64,000 nucleotides of DNA from Brevibacterium sp. W7.2 (GTDB lineage: Bacteria; Actinomycetota; Actinomycetes; Actinomycetales; Brevibacteriaceae): contig NZ_CP073089.1 in NCBI RefSeq assembly GCF_018137945.1, forward strand, positions 2,356,001 to 2,420,000, written 5' to 3'. This document shows, one piece after another, positions 35,946 to 45,725 of this stretch. The position numbers and the translations under genes are program-made. Under the pieces are notes generated by a model that was not told the origin of the DNA, ran no database searches, and saw nothing but the letters and a program-made list of their open reading frames with translations. The stretch's first letter is position 1; each line of letters starts with the position of its first letter.

Positions 35946-36251
35946 TCTGCGAGTTCCGGCAACTCCGCGTGGCAACACGCCCCCGCGACGCATCCCGGGG
36001 ACGTGTCTCACCTATCCGTCGTTGCGTCGATCGCTGGCAGCTGTGGGCGACTCGCGGCGCACCGAGCCGCCGAACCGGCCCTAGCCACCGGGATCAACGA
36101 AGAGGCGCGGTTGCCAATCGCCTCGCGGGTCTCACGCGCCCCCAGAGACCAGACGGGCAGAGCCATAGTCCCGCGAAGGGGCAAACCGATGTGGTGTGGA
36201 CGGGATCGCGAAGCAGACCGCTAGCCCGACACGAACTCAGTAGCGCCAAGT
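35946..36251. other. Gene-free stretch between the AAA+ operon and ychF
   Basis: About 300 bp at the right edge of the island. Open frames here show no family sequence, and I see no strong hairpin or tRNA-like piece. It is presumably the upstream region of the AAA+ operon plus the element end. Confidence 0.4.
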
Positions 36252-37337
36252 TCACACGTTGAAGCGGAACTCCACCACGTCCCCATCGACCATGACGTAG
36301 TCCTTGCCTTCCATCCGCACCTTGCCGGCGGACTTGGCGGCCGCCATCGAGCCGGTGGCGTCGAGATCGTCGAAGGAGACGACCTCGGCCTTGATGAAGC
36401 CCTTCTGGAAGTCGGTGTGGATGACTCCGGCCGCCTCGGGGGCAGTCGCACCCTTCGGGATCGTCCACGCGCGCGATTCCTTCGGCCCTGCGGTCAGATA
36501 GGTCTGGAGACCGAGCGTGTCGAACCCGACGCGGGCGAGTTGATCGAGTCCGCTCTCCTCCTGACCGGTCGACTCGAGCATCTCCCGCGCCTCGTCCTCG
36601 TCGAGCTCTGCGAGCTCGGACTCGAACTTCGCATCGAGGAAGATCGCCTCGACCGGGGCCACCAGCGCCCGCATCTCGTCCTTCTTCGCCTCATCGCCGA
36701 GCACCTCGTCATCGACATTGAAGACGTAGAGGAACGGCTTCGTCGTCATCAGCTGAAGCTCCCGCAGCGGCGAGACGTCGAACTTGTCCGTGTGCATCGC
36801 CTGGTAGAGCGTCCGCCCGCTCTCGAGGATCTCCGTGGCGGCATCCATCGCCGTGAGCAGCTCGGCCGGCGCCCGCTTGCCCTTGACGTCCTTCTCGATC
36901 CGCGGGCGCGCCTTCTCCAGCGTCTGGAGGTCGGCGAGGATGAGCTCGGTGTTGATCGTGTCGATGTCATCGGCCGGGCTGATCTTGCCGTCGACGTGGA
37001 CGACATCGTCATCGACGAAACCGCGGATGACCTGGCAGATCGCGTCGGCTTCGCGGATGTTCGCAAGGAACTGGTTGCCCAGCCCCTCACCCTCGGAGGC
37101 ACCGCGCACGATTCCGGCGATGTCGACGAAGTCGACGGTCGCGTTGAGGATCCGCTCCGACCCGAAGATCTCGGCCAGGCGCGTCAGCCGCGCATCCGGC
37201 AGGGGCACAACGCCCACATTCGGCTCGATCGTCGCGAACGGATAGTTCGCCGCGAGAACCTGGTTCTTGGTCAGTGCATTAAACATGGTCGACTTGCCGA
37301 CATTGGGCAGTCCCACGATTCCGATTGTCAGTGCCAC
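36252..37337 (-). CDS. ychF: Redox-regulated ATPase/GTPase YchF
   Basis: 361 residues from GTG 37337 (ALTIGIVGLPNVGKSTMFNAL), the usual YchF start; a TTG three codons upstream is in frame. G1 loop GLPNVGKS, DIAGIVRGASEGEGLGNQFL and FNVDDEVLGDEA match Obg-family YchF, with a C-terminal TGS domain. It binds ATP and acts in translation and stress. Its last residues VVEFRFNV come from the right repeat (36258-36280); the original ending I-stop is stranded at 31298. A TAGACT sits about 8 nt before the GTG. Confidence 0.96.
   Translation of the reverse strand: MALTIGIVGLPNVGKSTMFNALTKNQVLAANYPFATIEPNVGVVPLPDARLTRLAEIFGSERILNATVDFVDIAGIVRGASEGEGLGNQFLANIREADAICQVIRGFVDDDVVHVDGKISPADDIDTINTELILADLQTLEKARPRIEKDVKGKRAPAELLTAMDAATEILESGRTLYQAMHTDKFDVSPLRELQLMTTKPFLYVFNVDDEVLGDEAKKDEMRALVAPVEAIFLDAKFESELAELDEDEAREMLESTGQEESGLDQLARVGFDTLGLQTYLTAGPKESRAWTIPKGATAPEAAGVIHTDFQKGFIKAEVVSFDDLDATGSMAAAKSAGKVRMEGKDYVMVDGDVVEFRFNV
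36258..36280. repeat. Right copy of the 23-bp ychF-end repeat
   Basis: Identical to 31304-31326. It lies within the ychF coding end, so the insertion kept the gene in frame while exchanging the last codon and stop. Confidence 0.85.
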
Positions 37338-37410
37338 GGTAGTCAAGTCTATCCCGGCGCCGAGGCGGTCCCCGAATCCTCGTGTCCGTGCCGTCTGTCA
37401 CCCTGAAGTC

Positions 37411-38577
37411 ATGAATGCATTTCCCGCCGCCGGCGTCATTGCCGCCTTCTTCCTGGCGATCCTCCTCAGCGCTGCCCTCGGGTTCCTCCTCGGCCGCGCC
37501 CTCACCCGCTCCCGCTACGTCGAGCGCCTGACCCGCGCGGAGACGGCCTCCCAGATCCTCTCCACCCGGACCGAGGACCTCGAAGCCGACGCCCAGATGG
37601 CCGGCGAGATCACTGCGGCCATCGGCCCCCTCGCCGCCAGTGTCCGGCAGCTGCACGAGAGCGTCCGCACTCAGGACAGGGCTCAGGTCGAGCAGATCAC
37701 GCGGCTCAACGCCCAGATCTCGCATTTGAGCCAGCAGAATCTGCGGCTGCAGGAATCGACCGGGTCGCTCGCGAATGCTCTGAACTCCACGACGCAGCGC
37801 GGCGATTGGGGCGAGGTGCAGCTGCGGCGCATCGTCGAATACGCGGGACTCCTCCCCCACGTCGACTTCGATGCGCAGGTCAGCGTCGAACGCGATGGAC
37901 AGCGCCACCGTCCCGACATGATCGTGCATCTGCCCGGCGGGGGCACCATCGTCATCGATGCGAAGACCCCGCTGTCGGCGCGGATCGGCGAGGGAGAGGA
38001 GGCCGACGGCAGTCATGCCCGCGCGCTCCTGCGCCATGTCGATGCGCTCGCGTCGAAGGAGTACTGGAAGGCGTTCGAGACCGCACCGGACTTCGTCGTG
38101 TGCTTCGTCCCCACCGACGGTCTGCTCTCGGCCGCGGCCGCGACCTATCCGAAGATGATCGATCATGCCCTGGGCAAGAACGTCGTCCTCACCTCCCCTG
38201 CCACGCTCCTCGTCCTGCTCAAGACCGTCGCGCTCAACTGGCGGCAGGCGGAGATGAGCACGTCGGCGGCTGAGGTCCTGCGTCTCGGCACGGAACTCTA
38301 CGAACGCGTCGGCACACTCGTCTCGCATGTGTCGAAGATGGGTTCGAGCCTCGACCGCTCCGTCGAGGACTACAACCGGTTCGTCTCCTCGTTCGAATCG
38401 CGCTTCCTCGTCACGGCCCGGAAGTTCCCGTCGACGGGCATCGTCAGCGAGGAACTCGACGCGGTCGCCGAACTCGACTCCCGAGCGCGTGGCGTCAGTG
38501 CAGCCGAACTCTCACGCCCGAGCTTCGCCACAGACGATCCGCCACAGCTGAGGAGGAGGCACACCGGCACAGACTGA
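37411..38577 (+). CDS. rmuC: DNA recombination protein RmuC
   Basis: 388 residues from ATG 37411. A membrane helix at about 5-28 (AGVIAAFFLAILLSAALGFLLG) is followed by a coiled coil (about 35-120) and the RmuC nuclease-like domain: STTQRGDWGEVQLRRIVEYAG, IVIDAKTPLSARIGEG and FVPTDGLLSAA. RmuC limits inversions and rearrangements at repeats. It is divergent from ychF with 73 bp between starts. The C-terminal 30 residues are variable. Confidence 0.92.
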   Translation: MNAFPAAGVIAAFFLAILLSAALGFLLGRALTRSRYVERLTRAETASQILSTRTEDLEADAQMAGEITAAIGPLAASVRQLHESVRTQDRAQVEQITRLNAQISHLSQQNLRLQESTGSLANALNSTTQRGDWGEVQLRRIVEYAGLLPHVDFDAQVSVERDGQRHRPDMIVHLPGGGTIVIDAKTPLSARIGEGEEADGSHARALLRHVDALASKEYWKAFETAPDFVVCFVPTDGLLSAAAATYPKMIDHALGKNVVLTSPATLLVLLKTVALNWRQAEMSTSAAEVLRLGTELYERVGTLVSHVSKMGSSLDRSVEDYNRFVSSFESRFLVTARKFPSTGIVSEELDAVAELDSRARGVSAAELSRPSFATDDPPQLRRRHTGTD

Positions 38578-38612
38578 GACGAGCACACAGTGACGCCATC
38601 CGGCCGATCAGC

Positions 38613-38666
38613 GCGTCCGGTGAGGGTCGAACAGCTCACGCGTCCGGCTAAGGGGCGAACAGCTCA
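38613..38666. repeat. About 27-bp tandem repeat at the 3' end of ispH
   Basis: GCGTCCGG-N-GAACAGCTCA occurs at 38613-38638 and again at 38640-38666 with a few changes. The second copy contains the ispH stop (TCA at 38664-38666, minus strand). Confidence 0.6.
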
Positions 38667-39743
38667 GATGATGTCGTGCTGACGGTCAGCGCCGTCGCGC
38701 TTGTTCGACGTCTTCTTGCCTGCCGCCTTGAGATCCTTGCGCAGTTCCCGCGGCAGCGAGAACATGAGATCCTCTTCGGCGGTAACGACTTCCTCGACCG
38801 ACGCGAAGCCGTAGTCGGCGAGAAGTCCGAGCAGCTCCTGCACGAGGCCGTCGGGGACGCTCGCTCCCGAGGTGACGCCGACGGTGGCGACGTCGTGGAA
38901 CCAGGTCTCGTCGACCTCGCGGGCGAAGTCGATGCGGTGGGCCGCTTTCGCCCCGTGCTCAAGAGCGACTTCGACGAGGCGCACTGAGTTCGATGAGTTC
39001 GCGGACCCGACGACGAGCACGAGATCGGCCTGCGGGGCGATCTTCTTCACCGCGACCTGACGGTTCTGTGTGGCGTAGCAGATGTCATCGCTCGGCGGAT
39101 CCTGCAGCTGCGGGAAGCGCTGACGGAGGATGTCGACGGTCGCCATGGTCTCGTCGACGCTCAGCGTCGTCTGCGAGATCCACACGAGGTTCTCTGTGTC
39201 CTCGACCTCGACGGTCTTCGCTTCCTCCGGGTTCTGGATGAGCGTGATGTGGTCCGGGGCCTCGCCCATCGTGCCCTCGACCTCTTCGTGACCGGCATGG
39301 CCGACGAGGAGGATGCGGTAGCCGTCGCGAGCGAACCGGACGGCCTCCCGGTGGACCTTCGTCACCAGCGGGCACGTCGCGTCGATCGTCGCCAGATCGC
39401 GGGCGGCCGCCTCGGCGTGCACGGCCGGGGAGACACCGTGAGCGGAGAACACGACTCGCGCGCCCTCGGGAACCTCATCGGTCTCATTGACGAAGATCGC
39501 GCCGCGCTCCGACAATGTTTCGACGACGTGCCGGTTGTGGACGATCTCCTTGCGCACATAGATGGGGGCCCCGTAGTGCTCGAGCGCGCGCTCGACCGCG
39601 ATCACGGCGCGATCGACTCCGGCGCAGTAGCCGCGCGGAGCGGCGAGCAGCACCTTCTGGTCGCTGCCGGCCGGGGTCCGAATATCGTCCGGGGCGATGC
39701 GCTTGCGCGGGATCGTGGGCATGGGAACAGAAACGGCAGTCAC
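38664..39743 (-). CDS. ispH: 4-Hydroxy-3-methylbut-2-enyl diphosphate reductase
   Basis: 359 residues from GTG 39743, or 352 from ATG 39722. The three [4Fe-4S] cysteines lie in [26 protein letters not shown] and [11 protein letters not shown]. The catalytic/His loops SAHGVSP and [15 protein letters not shown] are intact. It makes IPP and DMAPP in the non-mevalonate pathway. The N-terminal about 20 residues ([18 protein letters not shown]) are actinobacterial-style and variable. Its 3' end runs into a short tandem repeat. Confidence 0.96.
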   Translation of the reverse strand: MTAVSVPMPTIPRKRIAPDDIRTPAGSDQKVLLAAPRGYCAGVDRAVIAVERALEHYGAPIYVRKEIVHNRHVVETLSERGAIFVNETDEVPEGARVVFSAHGVSPAVHAEAAARDLATIDATCPLVTKVHREAVRFARDGYRILLVGHAGHEEVEGTMGEAPDHITLIQNPEEAKTVEVEDTENLVWISQTTLSVDETMATVDILRQRFPQLQDPPSDDICYATQNRQVAVKKIAPQADLVLVVGSANSSNSVRLVEVALEHGAKAAHRIDFAREVDETWFHDVATVGVTSGASVPDGLVQELLGLLADYGFASVEEVVTAEEDLMFSLPRELRKDLKAAGKKTSNKRDGADRQHDII

Positions 39744-39898
39744 AGGAACAGTCTAAGTGTCGCGGCTGAGCATCAGCCACAAAGGTGAACCATTCCACAG
39801 GCAGTCACCTTGCCCGACTGCTGCCCGTGACCCGCCTGGCGGCGCTGACCCTCCATGTCCGAGGCGTTCGTTAGGCTGGGTCGGGACAAGGAGATGAC

Positions 39899-41200
39899 AT
39901 GGCGCAACGAATATCCGGCACCCCCGGGACGCTCGGCGAGTCCGTCGACCCGCAGGAGCTGCCGGCGACGGCGGCGGAGACCACCGCGGAGAACCCGTGG
40001 CCGCTCAGTGTGCTGTCGAACAAGATGAAGTCCTACATCGACCGCATGTCGAGCGTGTGGATCGAAGGCCAAGTCGTCGAACTCAACCATCGCGGCAAGG
40101 CCAGTTACCTCACGCTGCGTGACACCGACGTCGAGATGTCCCTGCCCGTCCAGATCTGGAAGAACGTCCTCGACCGCACGGGAGCGCAGCTGTCCGAAGG
40201 CAGCCATGTCGTCGCGAACCTCAAGGCCGACTTCTGGACGAAGACCGGCCGCCTGACGATGCGCGCCAACGACATCCGCGCCGTCGGGCTCGGCGAGCTC
40301 CTCGCCCGTCTCGAACGGCTGAAGAAGCAGCTCGCCGCCGAAGGCCTGTTCGACCCCAACCGCAAGAAGCGCCTGCCGTTCCTCCCGAATCGCATCGGGC
40401 TCATCACCGGACGCGATTCCGATGCCCAGAAGGACGTCGTGCGCAACGTCCACCTCCGCTGGCCCGCCGCCGACTTCGAGATCCGCAATACCGCAGTTCA
40501 GGGGCCCGACGCCGTGCCCGGAGTGATGAAGAACCTCGCCGAGCTCGACGCGGATCCGACGATCGACGTCATCGTCATCGCCCGCGGCGGCGGCAGCATG
40601 GAGGACCTCCTCCCGTTCTCCAACGAAGCGCTGGTGCGCGCCGTGTCCAATGCTCAGACACCGGTCGTCTCGGCGATCGGCCACGAAGCAGACCGCCCCA
40701 TCCTCGACGAGGTCGCCGATCTCCGCGCGTCGACACCGACCGATGCCGCCAAGCGCATCGTCCCCGACGTCGCCGAGGAGGCCATGGGCATCCTCAATGC
40801 CCGGGCCATGCTCGATGCCGCAGTCAATCGCATCATCGACCGCGAGCAGGAGATGCTCACCGCCGTGCGCTCGCGACCTGTCCTCGCCGAACCCCAGACG
40901 ATGGTCGATGCCCGGGAGGACGAACTCCTCATGCTCCGGCGCCGCAGCCTGCAGGCGATGTTCGGTCAGCTCAACCAGGGACAGAACGAGATCAACCATC
41001 TGCGGTCGCAGGCCCGGTCGCTCTCGCCGCTGCGCACCCTCGAACGCGGCTACGCGGTCGTGCAGACGGACAGCGGTCAGGCCGTGCGCGATGCCGACGA
41101 AGTCCACACTGGATCGACCGTCCACATCAGAGTCGCCCGCGGACGCTTCGACGCCGAGGTGACGACCATCGACGATGCCACAGAAGAGACAAGGAGCTGA
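39899..41200 (+). CDS. xseA: Exodeoxyribonuclease VII large subunit
   Basis: 433 residues. The N-terminal OB domain includes IDRMSSVWIEGQVVELNHRG and KASYLTLRDTDVEM; the catalytic core has NRIGLITGRDSDAQKDVV, VIVIARGGGSMEDLLPF and ISAIGHEADRPILDEVADLRASTPTDAAK, all XseA hallmarks. It degrades single-stranded DNA with XseB. AAGGAGATGAC precedes the ATG. xseB follows 2 nt after the stop. Confidence 0.97.
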   Translation: MAQRISGTPGTLGESVDPQELPATAAETTAENPWPLSVLSNKMKSYIDRMSSVWIEGQVVELNHRGKASYLTLRDTDVEMSLPVQIWKNVLDRTGAQLSEGSHVVANLKADFWTKTGRLTMRANDIRAVGLGELLARLERLKKQLAAEGLFDPNRKKRLPFLPNRIGLITGRDSDAQKDVVRNVHLRWPAADFEIRNTAVQGPDAVPGVMKNLAELDADPTIDVIVIARGGGSMEDLLPFSNEALVRAVSNAQTPVVSAIGHEADRPILDEVADLRASTPTDAAKRIVPDVAEEAMGILNARAMLDAAVNRIIDREQEMLTAVRSRPVLAEPQTMVDAREDELLMLRRRSLQAMFGQLNQGQNEINHLRSQARSLSPLRTLERGYAVVQTDSGQAVRDADEVHTGSTVHIRVARGRFDAEVTTIDDATEETRS

Positions 41201-41202
41201 CC

Positions 41203-41439
41203 ATGACCGAACCCGCAACCCAGCAGAGCGAACCCGACATCAGCACGCTGAGCTACGAACAGGCACGTGAGGAGCTCGTCACCACGGTCAAGCGCCTCGA
41301 GGCCGGCAACCTGCCCCTCGAGGAGTCGCTGCGCCTCTGGGAAAGCGGAGAGGCCCTGGCCGATCGGTGCCAGGCGTGGCTCGACGGTGCGCGCGAACGC
41401 CTCGACAAGGCCCGCGAGGACAGCACCGACGACGAATGA
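41203..41439 (+). CDS. xseB: Exodeoxyribonuclease VII small subunit
   Basis: 78 residues. LSYEQAREELVTTVKRLEAGNLPLEESLRLWESGEALADRCQAWL is the XseB helical hairpin. Its many copies coat the XseA rods. It lies 2 nt after xseA with AAGGAG overlapping the upstream stop region. Confidence 0.95.
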   Translation: MTEPATQQSEPDISTLSYEQAREELVTTVKRLEAGNLPLEESLRLWESGEALADRCQAWLDGARERLDKAREDSTDDE

Positions 41440-41467
41440 CGGTGCCCGCCTCAGCTGCAGTCACGGC

Positions 41468-42037
41468 TCAGGCGAGGTCGGCTGACACCTGATCGGCGAA
41501 GTAGTTGACCGTGTCCGGAGTGGCGATCGCCGTGATGACGACGAAGACGTCGCCCTTCGACGTCACCCACTGCACCTTCGCATCATCGGTCCGGTACACC
41601 TGGTAGGTGTAGCCGCTGACATCGACGGTCTCGGCGGCGGTCGCATCCTGGACCCTACCGTCGGCCCAGGCCTGCGACGCCTGCGCCTGCTCGATGCTCA
41701 CCCACTGATCGTCGGGCCCGAGGAACGACACGTACCACGAGGTGACGCCGGTGTCGCCGATGCGGTCGAGGTTCGCTTCATTCGACGTCCACCCCGAGGG
41801 CACGTCGGGAACGACGAGTGGATAGTCCGTGTTGGCCTGGGACGCCTCGGCGATCGCGCGGTAGTCGACGACCCGTTCGGAGTTGACCTCCGGCTGCGGG
41901 GCGAGGAGGAGAACACCGCCGACGAGAGCCAGGCAGGCCATGATCGCCACGGTCATGTTCACCCAGTTCGAGTTCTTCCGCAGCAGACGCATCTCTTCCC
42001 GCGACCCGGGAAGGACGACTCCGGACTGGTCGGACAT
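41468..42037 (-). CDS. DUF4245-family membrane-anchored protein
   Basis: 189 residues from ATG 42037 with AAGGAG 6 nt upstream. A single helix (about 27-46: [19 protein letters not shown]) is followed by an extracytoplasmic domain with [19 protein letters not shown] and [21 protein letters not shown], characteristic of DUF4245. The function is unknown; it is a constant neighbour of glpX and xseAB in actinobacteria as I recall. It is divergent from glpX. Confidence 0.85.
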   Translation of the reverse strand: MSDQSGVVLPGSREEMRLLRKNSNWVNMTVAIMACLALVGGVLLLAPQPEVNSERVVDYRAIAEASQANTDYPLVVPDVPSGWTSNEANLDRIGDTGVTSWYVSFLGPDDQWVSIEQAQASQAWADGRVQDATAAETVDVSGYTYQVYRTDDAKVQWVTSKGDVFVVITAIATPDTVNYFADQVSADLA

Positions 42038-42304
42038 GGAAACTCCTTCGCGGCCGGTCCCCTGCTGCTGCCGGGAACCCGTTTCGTCGGTGGTGGAACG
42101 GACATTCACCCCTCCATTGTCCCCGTGCGGCCCACCAGGGGCCAATCGGCGGTGCCCCTGACCCCGCCGGCGCACGGGTGCACCGTTGGGCAACCGACAC
42201 TCAGCCGCTCGACGTGGTCGGCTGTCGCTCCGCATCCGAAGAGGTGTCAGCACTCACCGAGGAGGTGTCGGAGACCACCTGAGGAGGGTGGCACAATTGG
42301 AGGC

Positions 42305-43429
42305 ATGAGTGACCCACAGGATTCAGTTGACGTGAAATCGCATCATGATCGGGGCCGAGTGGACGCGGAAGCGCCACCCGTCGCAGTCACCGACGCATGG
42401 TCCCAGCAGGCCCAGGTCGGAGCCGATGCTCCCGACCGCAACCTCGCCCTCGAACTCGTGCGCGTCACCGAAGCCGCCGCCATCGCCGCCGCCCCCTGGG
42501 TGGGCCGCGGGGACAAGAACGCCGCCGACGGCGCCGCCGTGGCCGCGATGCGCAATGTCATCTCCAGCGTCCGCATGGCCGGAACCGTCGTCATCGGCGA
42601 AGGCGAGAAGGACGAAGCGCCGATGCTCTTCAACGGCGAGCAGGTCGGCGATGGCGGCGGAGCCCGCTGCGATGTCGCCGTCGACCCGATCGACGGCACC
42701 CGCCTGACCGCGCTCGGCATGCCCAACGCGATCTCCGTCATGGCCGTGACCGAAGACGGCGCGATGTACGACCCGTCGGCCGTGTTCTACATGGAGAAGC
42801 TCGTCACCGGCCCTGCCGCCGCCGACGCCGTCGACCTTCGCCTGCCGATCGCGGAGAACATCCGCCGCGTCGCCAAGGCGAAGGGAACGAAGGATCCCGC
42901 CTCGGTGACGGTGATGATCCTCGACCGCCCCCGCCACGAGAAGACGATCGCGGAGATCCGCGCCGCCGGCGCCCGCATCCGTCTCATCACCGACGGCGAC
43001 GTCGCCGGCGCCATCGCCGCCTGCCGACCCGACACGGGCGTCGACATGCTCATGGGCATCGGCGGCACCCCCGAGGGCATCATCACCGCGTGTGCGATCA
43101 AGGCCCTCGGCGGAGTCATCCAGGGCCGCCTGTGGCCGCAGGACGACAGCGAGCGCGAAGCCGCGGCGAAGGCCGGCCTCGACATCGACCAGGTGCTCGG
43201 CACCGATGACCTCGTGACCGGGGACAACTGCTACTTCGTCGCCACCGGCATCACCCAGGGCGACCTGCTCGACGGCGTGAAGTTCCACGGCAGCCACGTC
43301 TCGACGCACTCGCTCGTCATGCGGTCGAAGTCCGGCACCGTGCGCTCGGTCTTCGCCGAGCACCAGTCGGCGAAGACCCACTCCTACGTCGAGGCCGCCG
43401 AAGAGGCCGCCCGCCGCGGACTCGTCTGA
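42305..43429 (+). CDS. glpX: Class II fructose-1,6-bisphosphatase
   Basis: 374 residues. [23 protein letters not shown] opens the GlpX domain (about 45), with [14 protein letters not shown] and [16 protein letters not shown] carrying metal-ligand acids, and [18 protein letters not shown]. It is the gluconeogenic fructose-bisphosphatase in actinobacteria. The N-terminal about 40 residues are a poorly conserved extension. CACAAT ends 7 nt before the ATG, so a leaderless start is likely. Confidence 0.96.
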   Translation: MSDPQDSVDVKSHHDRGRVDAEAPPVAVTDAWSQQAQVGADAPDRNLALELVRVTEAAAIAAAPWVGRGDKNAADGAAVAAMRNVISSVRMAGTVVIGEGEKDEAPMLFNGEQVGDGGGARCDVAVDPIDGTRLTALGMPNAISVMAVTEDGAMYDPSAVFYMEKLVTGPAAADAVDLRLPIAENIRRVAKAKGTKDPASVTVMILDRPRHEKTIAEIRAAGARIRLITDGDVAGAIAACRPDTGVDMLMGIGGTPEGIITACAIKALGGVIQGRLWPQDDSEREAAAKAGLDIDQVLGTDDLVTGDNCYFVATGITQGDLLDGVKFHGSHVSTHSLVMRSKSGTVRSVFAEHQSAKTHSYVEAAEEAARRGLV

Positions 43430-43537
43430 CCCGAACTCCATCACCGGTGCCGGTCGCCCCGGCGCCGGTCCCAGACACAGCGGGTGCGATGCCGCTCGCT
43501 CCACCATCACCGGCCCAGGGAAGCAGGTCAGGACGCA

Positions 43538-44164
43538 ATGCCCAATCAGGCTTGGAAGCGCTTGCAGGAAGGCAACCGCCGGTTCGTCAACGACGAGCCC
43601 GAACATCCCAACCAGGACACGGCCCGCCGCGAGGCGGTGACGGCGGACCAGAAGCCGTTCGTCACCCTCTTCGGCTGCGCCGACTCCCGGGTGGCCGCGG
43701 AGATGATCTTCGACGTCGGGATCGGTGACATGTTCGTCGTGCGCAATGCCGGACAGGTCATCGACCCCGTCACCCTCGGTTCGCTCGAGTACGGGGTCGA
43801 AATGCTCGGCACTCCCCTGCTCGTCGTCCTCGGCCACGACAGCTGCGGGGCGGTGACGGCGGCCTACAACGCCTACGACACCGGGGAGACCCCGCCCGGG
43901 TTCATCTCCGACGTCGTCGCCCGCATCCTCCCGACCGTGGCCCGGGCGCGGAAGAACCACCGCACCACCGTCAATGAGACTGTCGTGCAGAACACCATCG
44001 ACACCGTCGAGAAGATCATGCAGCTCTCCACGCTGATCTCCCGCGCCGTCGAGGAGGGCCGACTCATCATCGTCGGCATGACCTACCAGCTCCACGACGG
44101 TCACACGACCGTCGTCGCCCAGTACGGAGGCGACGAGGCCGCGGTCTCGACCTACGCTTCCTGA
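43538..44164 (+). CDS. Beta-class carbonic anhydrase
   Basis: 208 residues. Zinc ligands lie in [17 protein letters not shown] (CADSR) and [18 protein letters not shown] (H-x-x-C), with [15 protein letters not shown] and GMTYQLHDG completing the family. It interconverts CO2 and bicarbonate, supplying bicarbonate to carboxylases. ATG at 43538; a longer frame begins upstream without family sequence. It sits between glpX and fumC. Confidence 0.94.
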   Translation: MPNQAWKRLQEGNRRFVNDEPEHPNQDTARREAVTADQKPFVTLFGCADSRVAAEMIFDVGIGDMFVVRNAGQVIDPVTLGSLEYGVEMLGTPLLVVLGHDSCGAVTAAYNAYDTGETPPGFISDVVARILPTVARARKNHRTTVNETVVQNTIDTVEKIMQLSTLISRAVEEGRLIIVGMTYQLHDGHTTVVAQYGGDEAAVSTYAS

Positions 44165-44244
44165 CCCGCGGCCGGAACGTGAGGGCGCCGCGGCGTCAGC
44201 ACGTCGCGGCCGCACACACCATCACGAAAGGACAGTGCCCAAGC

Positions 44245-45648
44245 ATGAGCGAAGAGTTCCGCATCGAACACGACACCATGGGTGAAGTGAAGGTTCCCAA
44301 GGACGCCCTCTACAGCGCGCAGACCCAGCGCGCCGTCGAGAACTTCCCGATCTCCGGCAAGACGCTCGAATCCGCGCACATCGCCGCCCTCGCGCAGGTG
44401 AAGAAGGCAGCGGCCAAGGCCAACCGGGAGCTCGGCGTCCTCGACGCCGACCGCGCCGAGGCGATCGAGAACGCCGCCGACGAGGTCATCGCCGGCAAGC
44501 ACGATGCGCAGTTCCCCATCGACGTCTTCCAGACCGGATCCGGCACCTCGTCGAACATGAACACCAACGAGGTGCTCGCGACGCTGGCGACGAAGGCCCT
44601 GGCCGACAAGGGCATCGACGTCCACCCCAACGACCACGTCAACGCCTCGCAGTCGTCGAACGACGTCTTCCCCACCTCGGTCCACGTCGCCGTGACGAAG
44701 GCCCTGGTGACAACGCTCATCCCGGCCATGGACACGCTGGCGACGTCGCTGGAGAAGAAGGCCGAGGAGTTCGCCTCGGTCGTCAAGTCCGGGCGCACCC
44801 ACCTCATGGACGCCACCCCGGTCACCCTCGGCCAGGAGTTCGGCGGCTACGCCGCGCAGGTCCGCTACGGCATCGAGCGCATCGAATCGGCTCTCCCCCG
44901 CGTCGCCGAGGTGCCGCAGGGCGGAACCGCCGTGGGCACCGGCATCAACACCCCTGACGGGTTCTCCTCGCGCGTCGTCGAGATCCTCGCCGAGGAGACC
45001 GGCCTGCCGATCACCGAGGCCCGCAACCACTTCGAGGCCCAGGCCAACCGCGACGGCCTCATCGAGGCCTCGGGTCAGCTGCGCACGATCGCCTACGGCT
45101 ACATGAAGATCTGCAACGACCTGCGGTGGATGGGCTCGGGACCGAACACCGGCCTCGGCGAGATCGCCATCCCCGACCTCCAGCCCGGCTCCTCGATCAT
45201 GCCCGGCAAGGTCAACCCGGTCATCTGCGAGGCGACGATCCAGGTCGCAGCCCAGGTCATCGGCAACGACACGACCGTGGCCCTGTCGTCGACGAACGGC
45301 GCGTTCGAGCTCAACGTCGGCATCCCCGTCATGGCCTCGAACCTCCTCGAGTCGATCCGCCTGCTCGCCAACGCCTCGACGGTGATGGCGGAGAAGATGA
45401 TCGACGGGCTGACCGCGAACGTCGAGCGGGCGCGCTTCCTCGCCGAGGCGTCCCCGTCGATCGTCACCCCGCTCAACAAGGTCATCGGCTACGAGAACGC
45501 CGCGAAGATCGCCAAGCACGCGGTCGCGAACAAGATGACCGTCAAGGAGGCGACGATCGATCTCGGCTTCGTCGAGAACGGCTCGATCACCGAGGCCGAC
45601 CTCGACAAGGCGCTCGACGTCATGACGATGATCGGCACCTACAAGTGA
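44245..45648 (+). CDS. fumC: Class II fumarate hydratase
   Basis: 467 residues. [23 protein letters not shown] opens Fum[38 protein letters not shown] and the signature [11 protein letters not shown] are all intact, with the tail of FumC/Asp ammonia-lyase fold. It converts fumarate to malate in the TCA cycle. It follows the carbonic anhydrase by 80 bp with AAAGGACAG upstream. A strong hairpin follows it. Confidence 0.97.
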   Translation: MSEEFRIEHDTMGEVKVPKDALYSAQTQRAVENFPISGKTLESAHIAALAQVKKAAAKANRELGVLDADRAEAIENAADEVIAGKHDAQFPIDVFQTGSGTSSNMNTNEVLATLATKALADKGIDVHPNDHVNASQSSNDVFPTSVHVAVTKALVTTLIPAMDTLATSLEKKAEEFASVVKSGRTHLMDATPVTLGQEFGGYAAQVRYGIERIESALPRVAEVPQGGTAVGTGINTPDGFSSRVVEILAEETGLPITEARNHFEAQANRDGLIEASGQLRTIAYGYMKICNDLRWMGSGPNTGLGEIAIPDLQPGSSIMPGKVNPVICEATIQVAAQVIGNDTTVALSSTNGAFELNVGIPVMASNLLESIRLLANASTVMAEKMIDGLTANVERARFLAEASPSIVTPLNKVIGYENAAKIAKHAVANKMTVKEATIDLGFVENGSITEADLDKALDVMTMIGTYK

Positions 45649-45665
45649 GCTGAGCCGCTCACCGC

Positions 45666-45709
45666 ACAGCGCCCGCCGCCGGTCACCACCGACCGCCGAC
45701 GGGCGCTGT
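45666..45709. terminator. Hairpin between convergent fumC and phoH
   Basis: ACAGCGCCCG (45666-45675) pairs perfectly with CGGGCGCTGT (45700-45709). It has no U-tract and lies between the two stop codons, so it can serve both strands. Confidence 0.6.
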
Positions 45710-45725
45710 CGCGTCTGAGCACACC

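Larger units (their letters stand above)
31304..36280. mobile_element. Integrase-less genomic island in the ychF 3' end
   Basis: About 4.95 kb between two identical 23-bp copies of the ychF 3' end. Contents: a HEPN-like gene with a frameshift and an Mrr-like nuclease on the plus strand, then a convergent minus-strand operon of AAA+ ATPase, DUF6414-like and small helical protein. Sequence in this block is visibly less GC-rich than its surroundings and its codon choice is more mixed. No integrase, transposase or plasmid gene is present, so the element is either a decayed island or a cargo moved in trans. The right repeat restores an intact YchF C-terminus. Confidence 0.8.

Noticed and set aside
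31304-36257. Prophage or transposon
   Set aside because: No integrase, transposase, terminase or structural gene; only the flanking repeats and accessory genes are seen.
42323-44215. 630-residue minus-strand ORF
   Set aside because: It lies antisense to glpX and the beta-carbonic anhydrase, both clear genes; GC-rich codons keep the opposite frame open.
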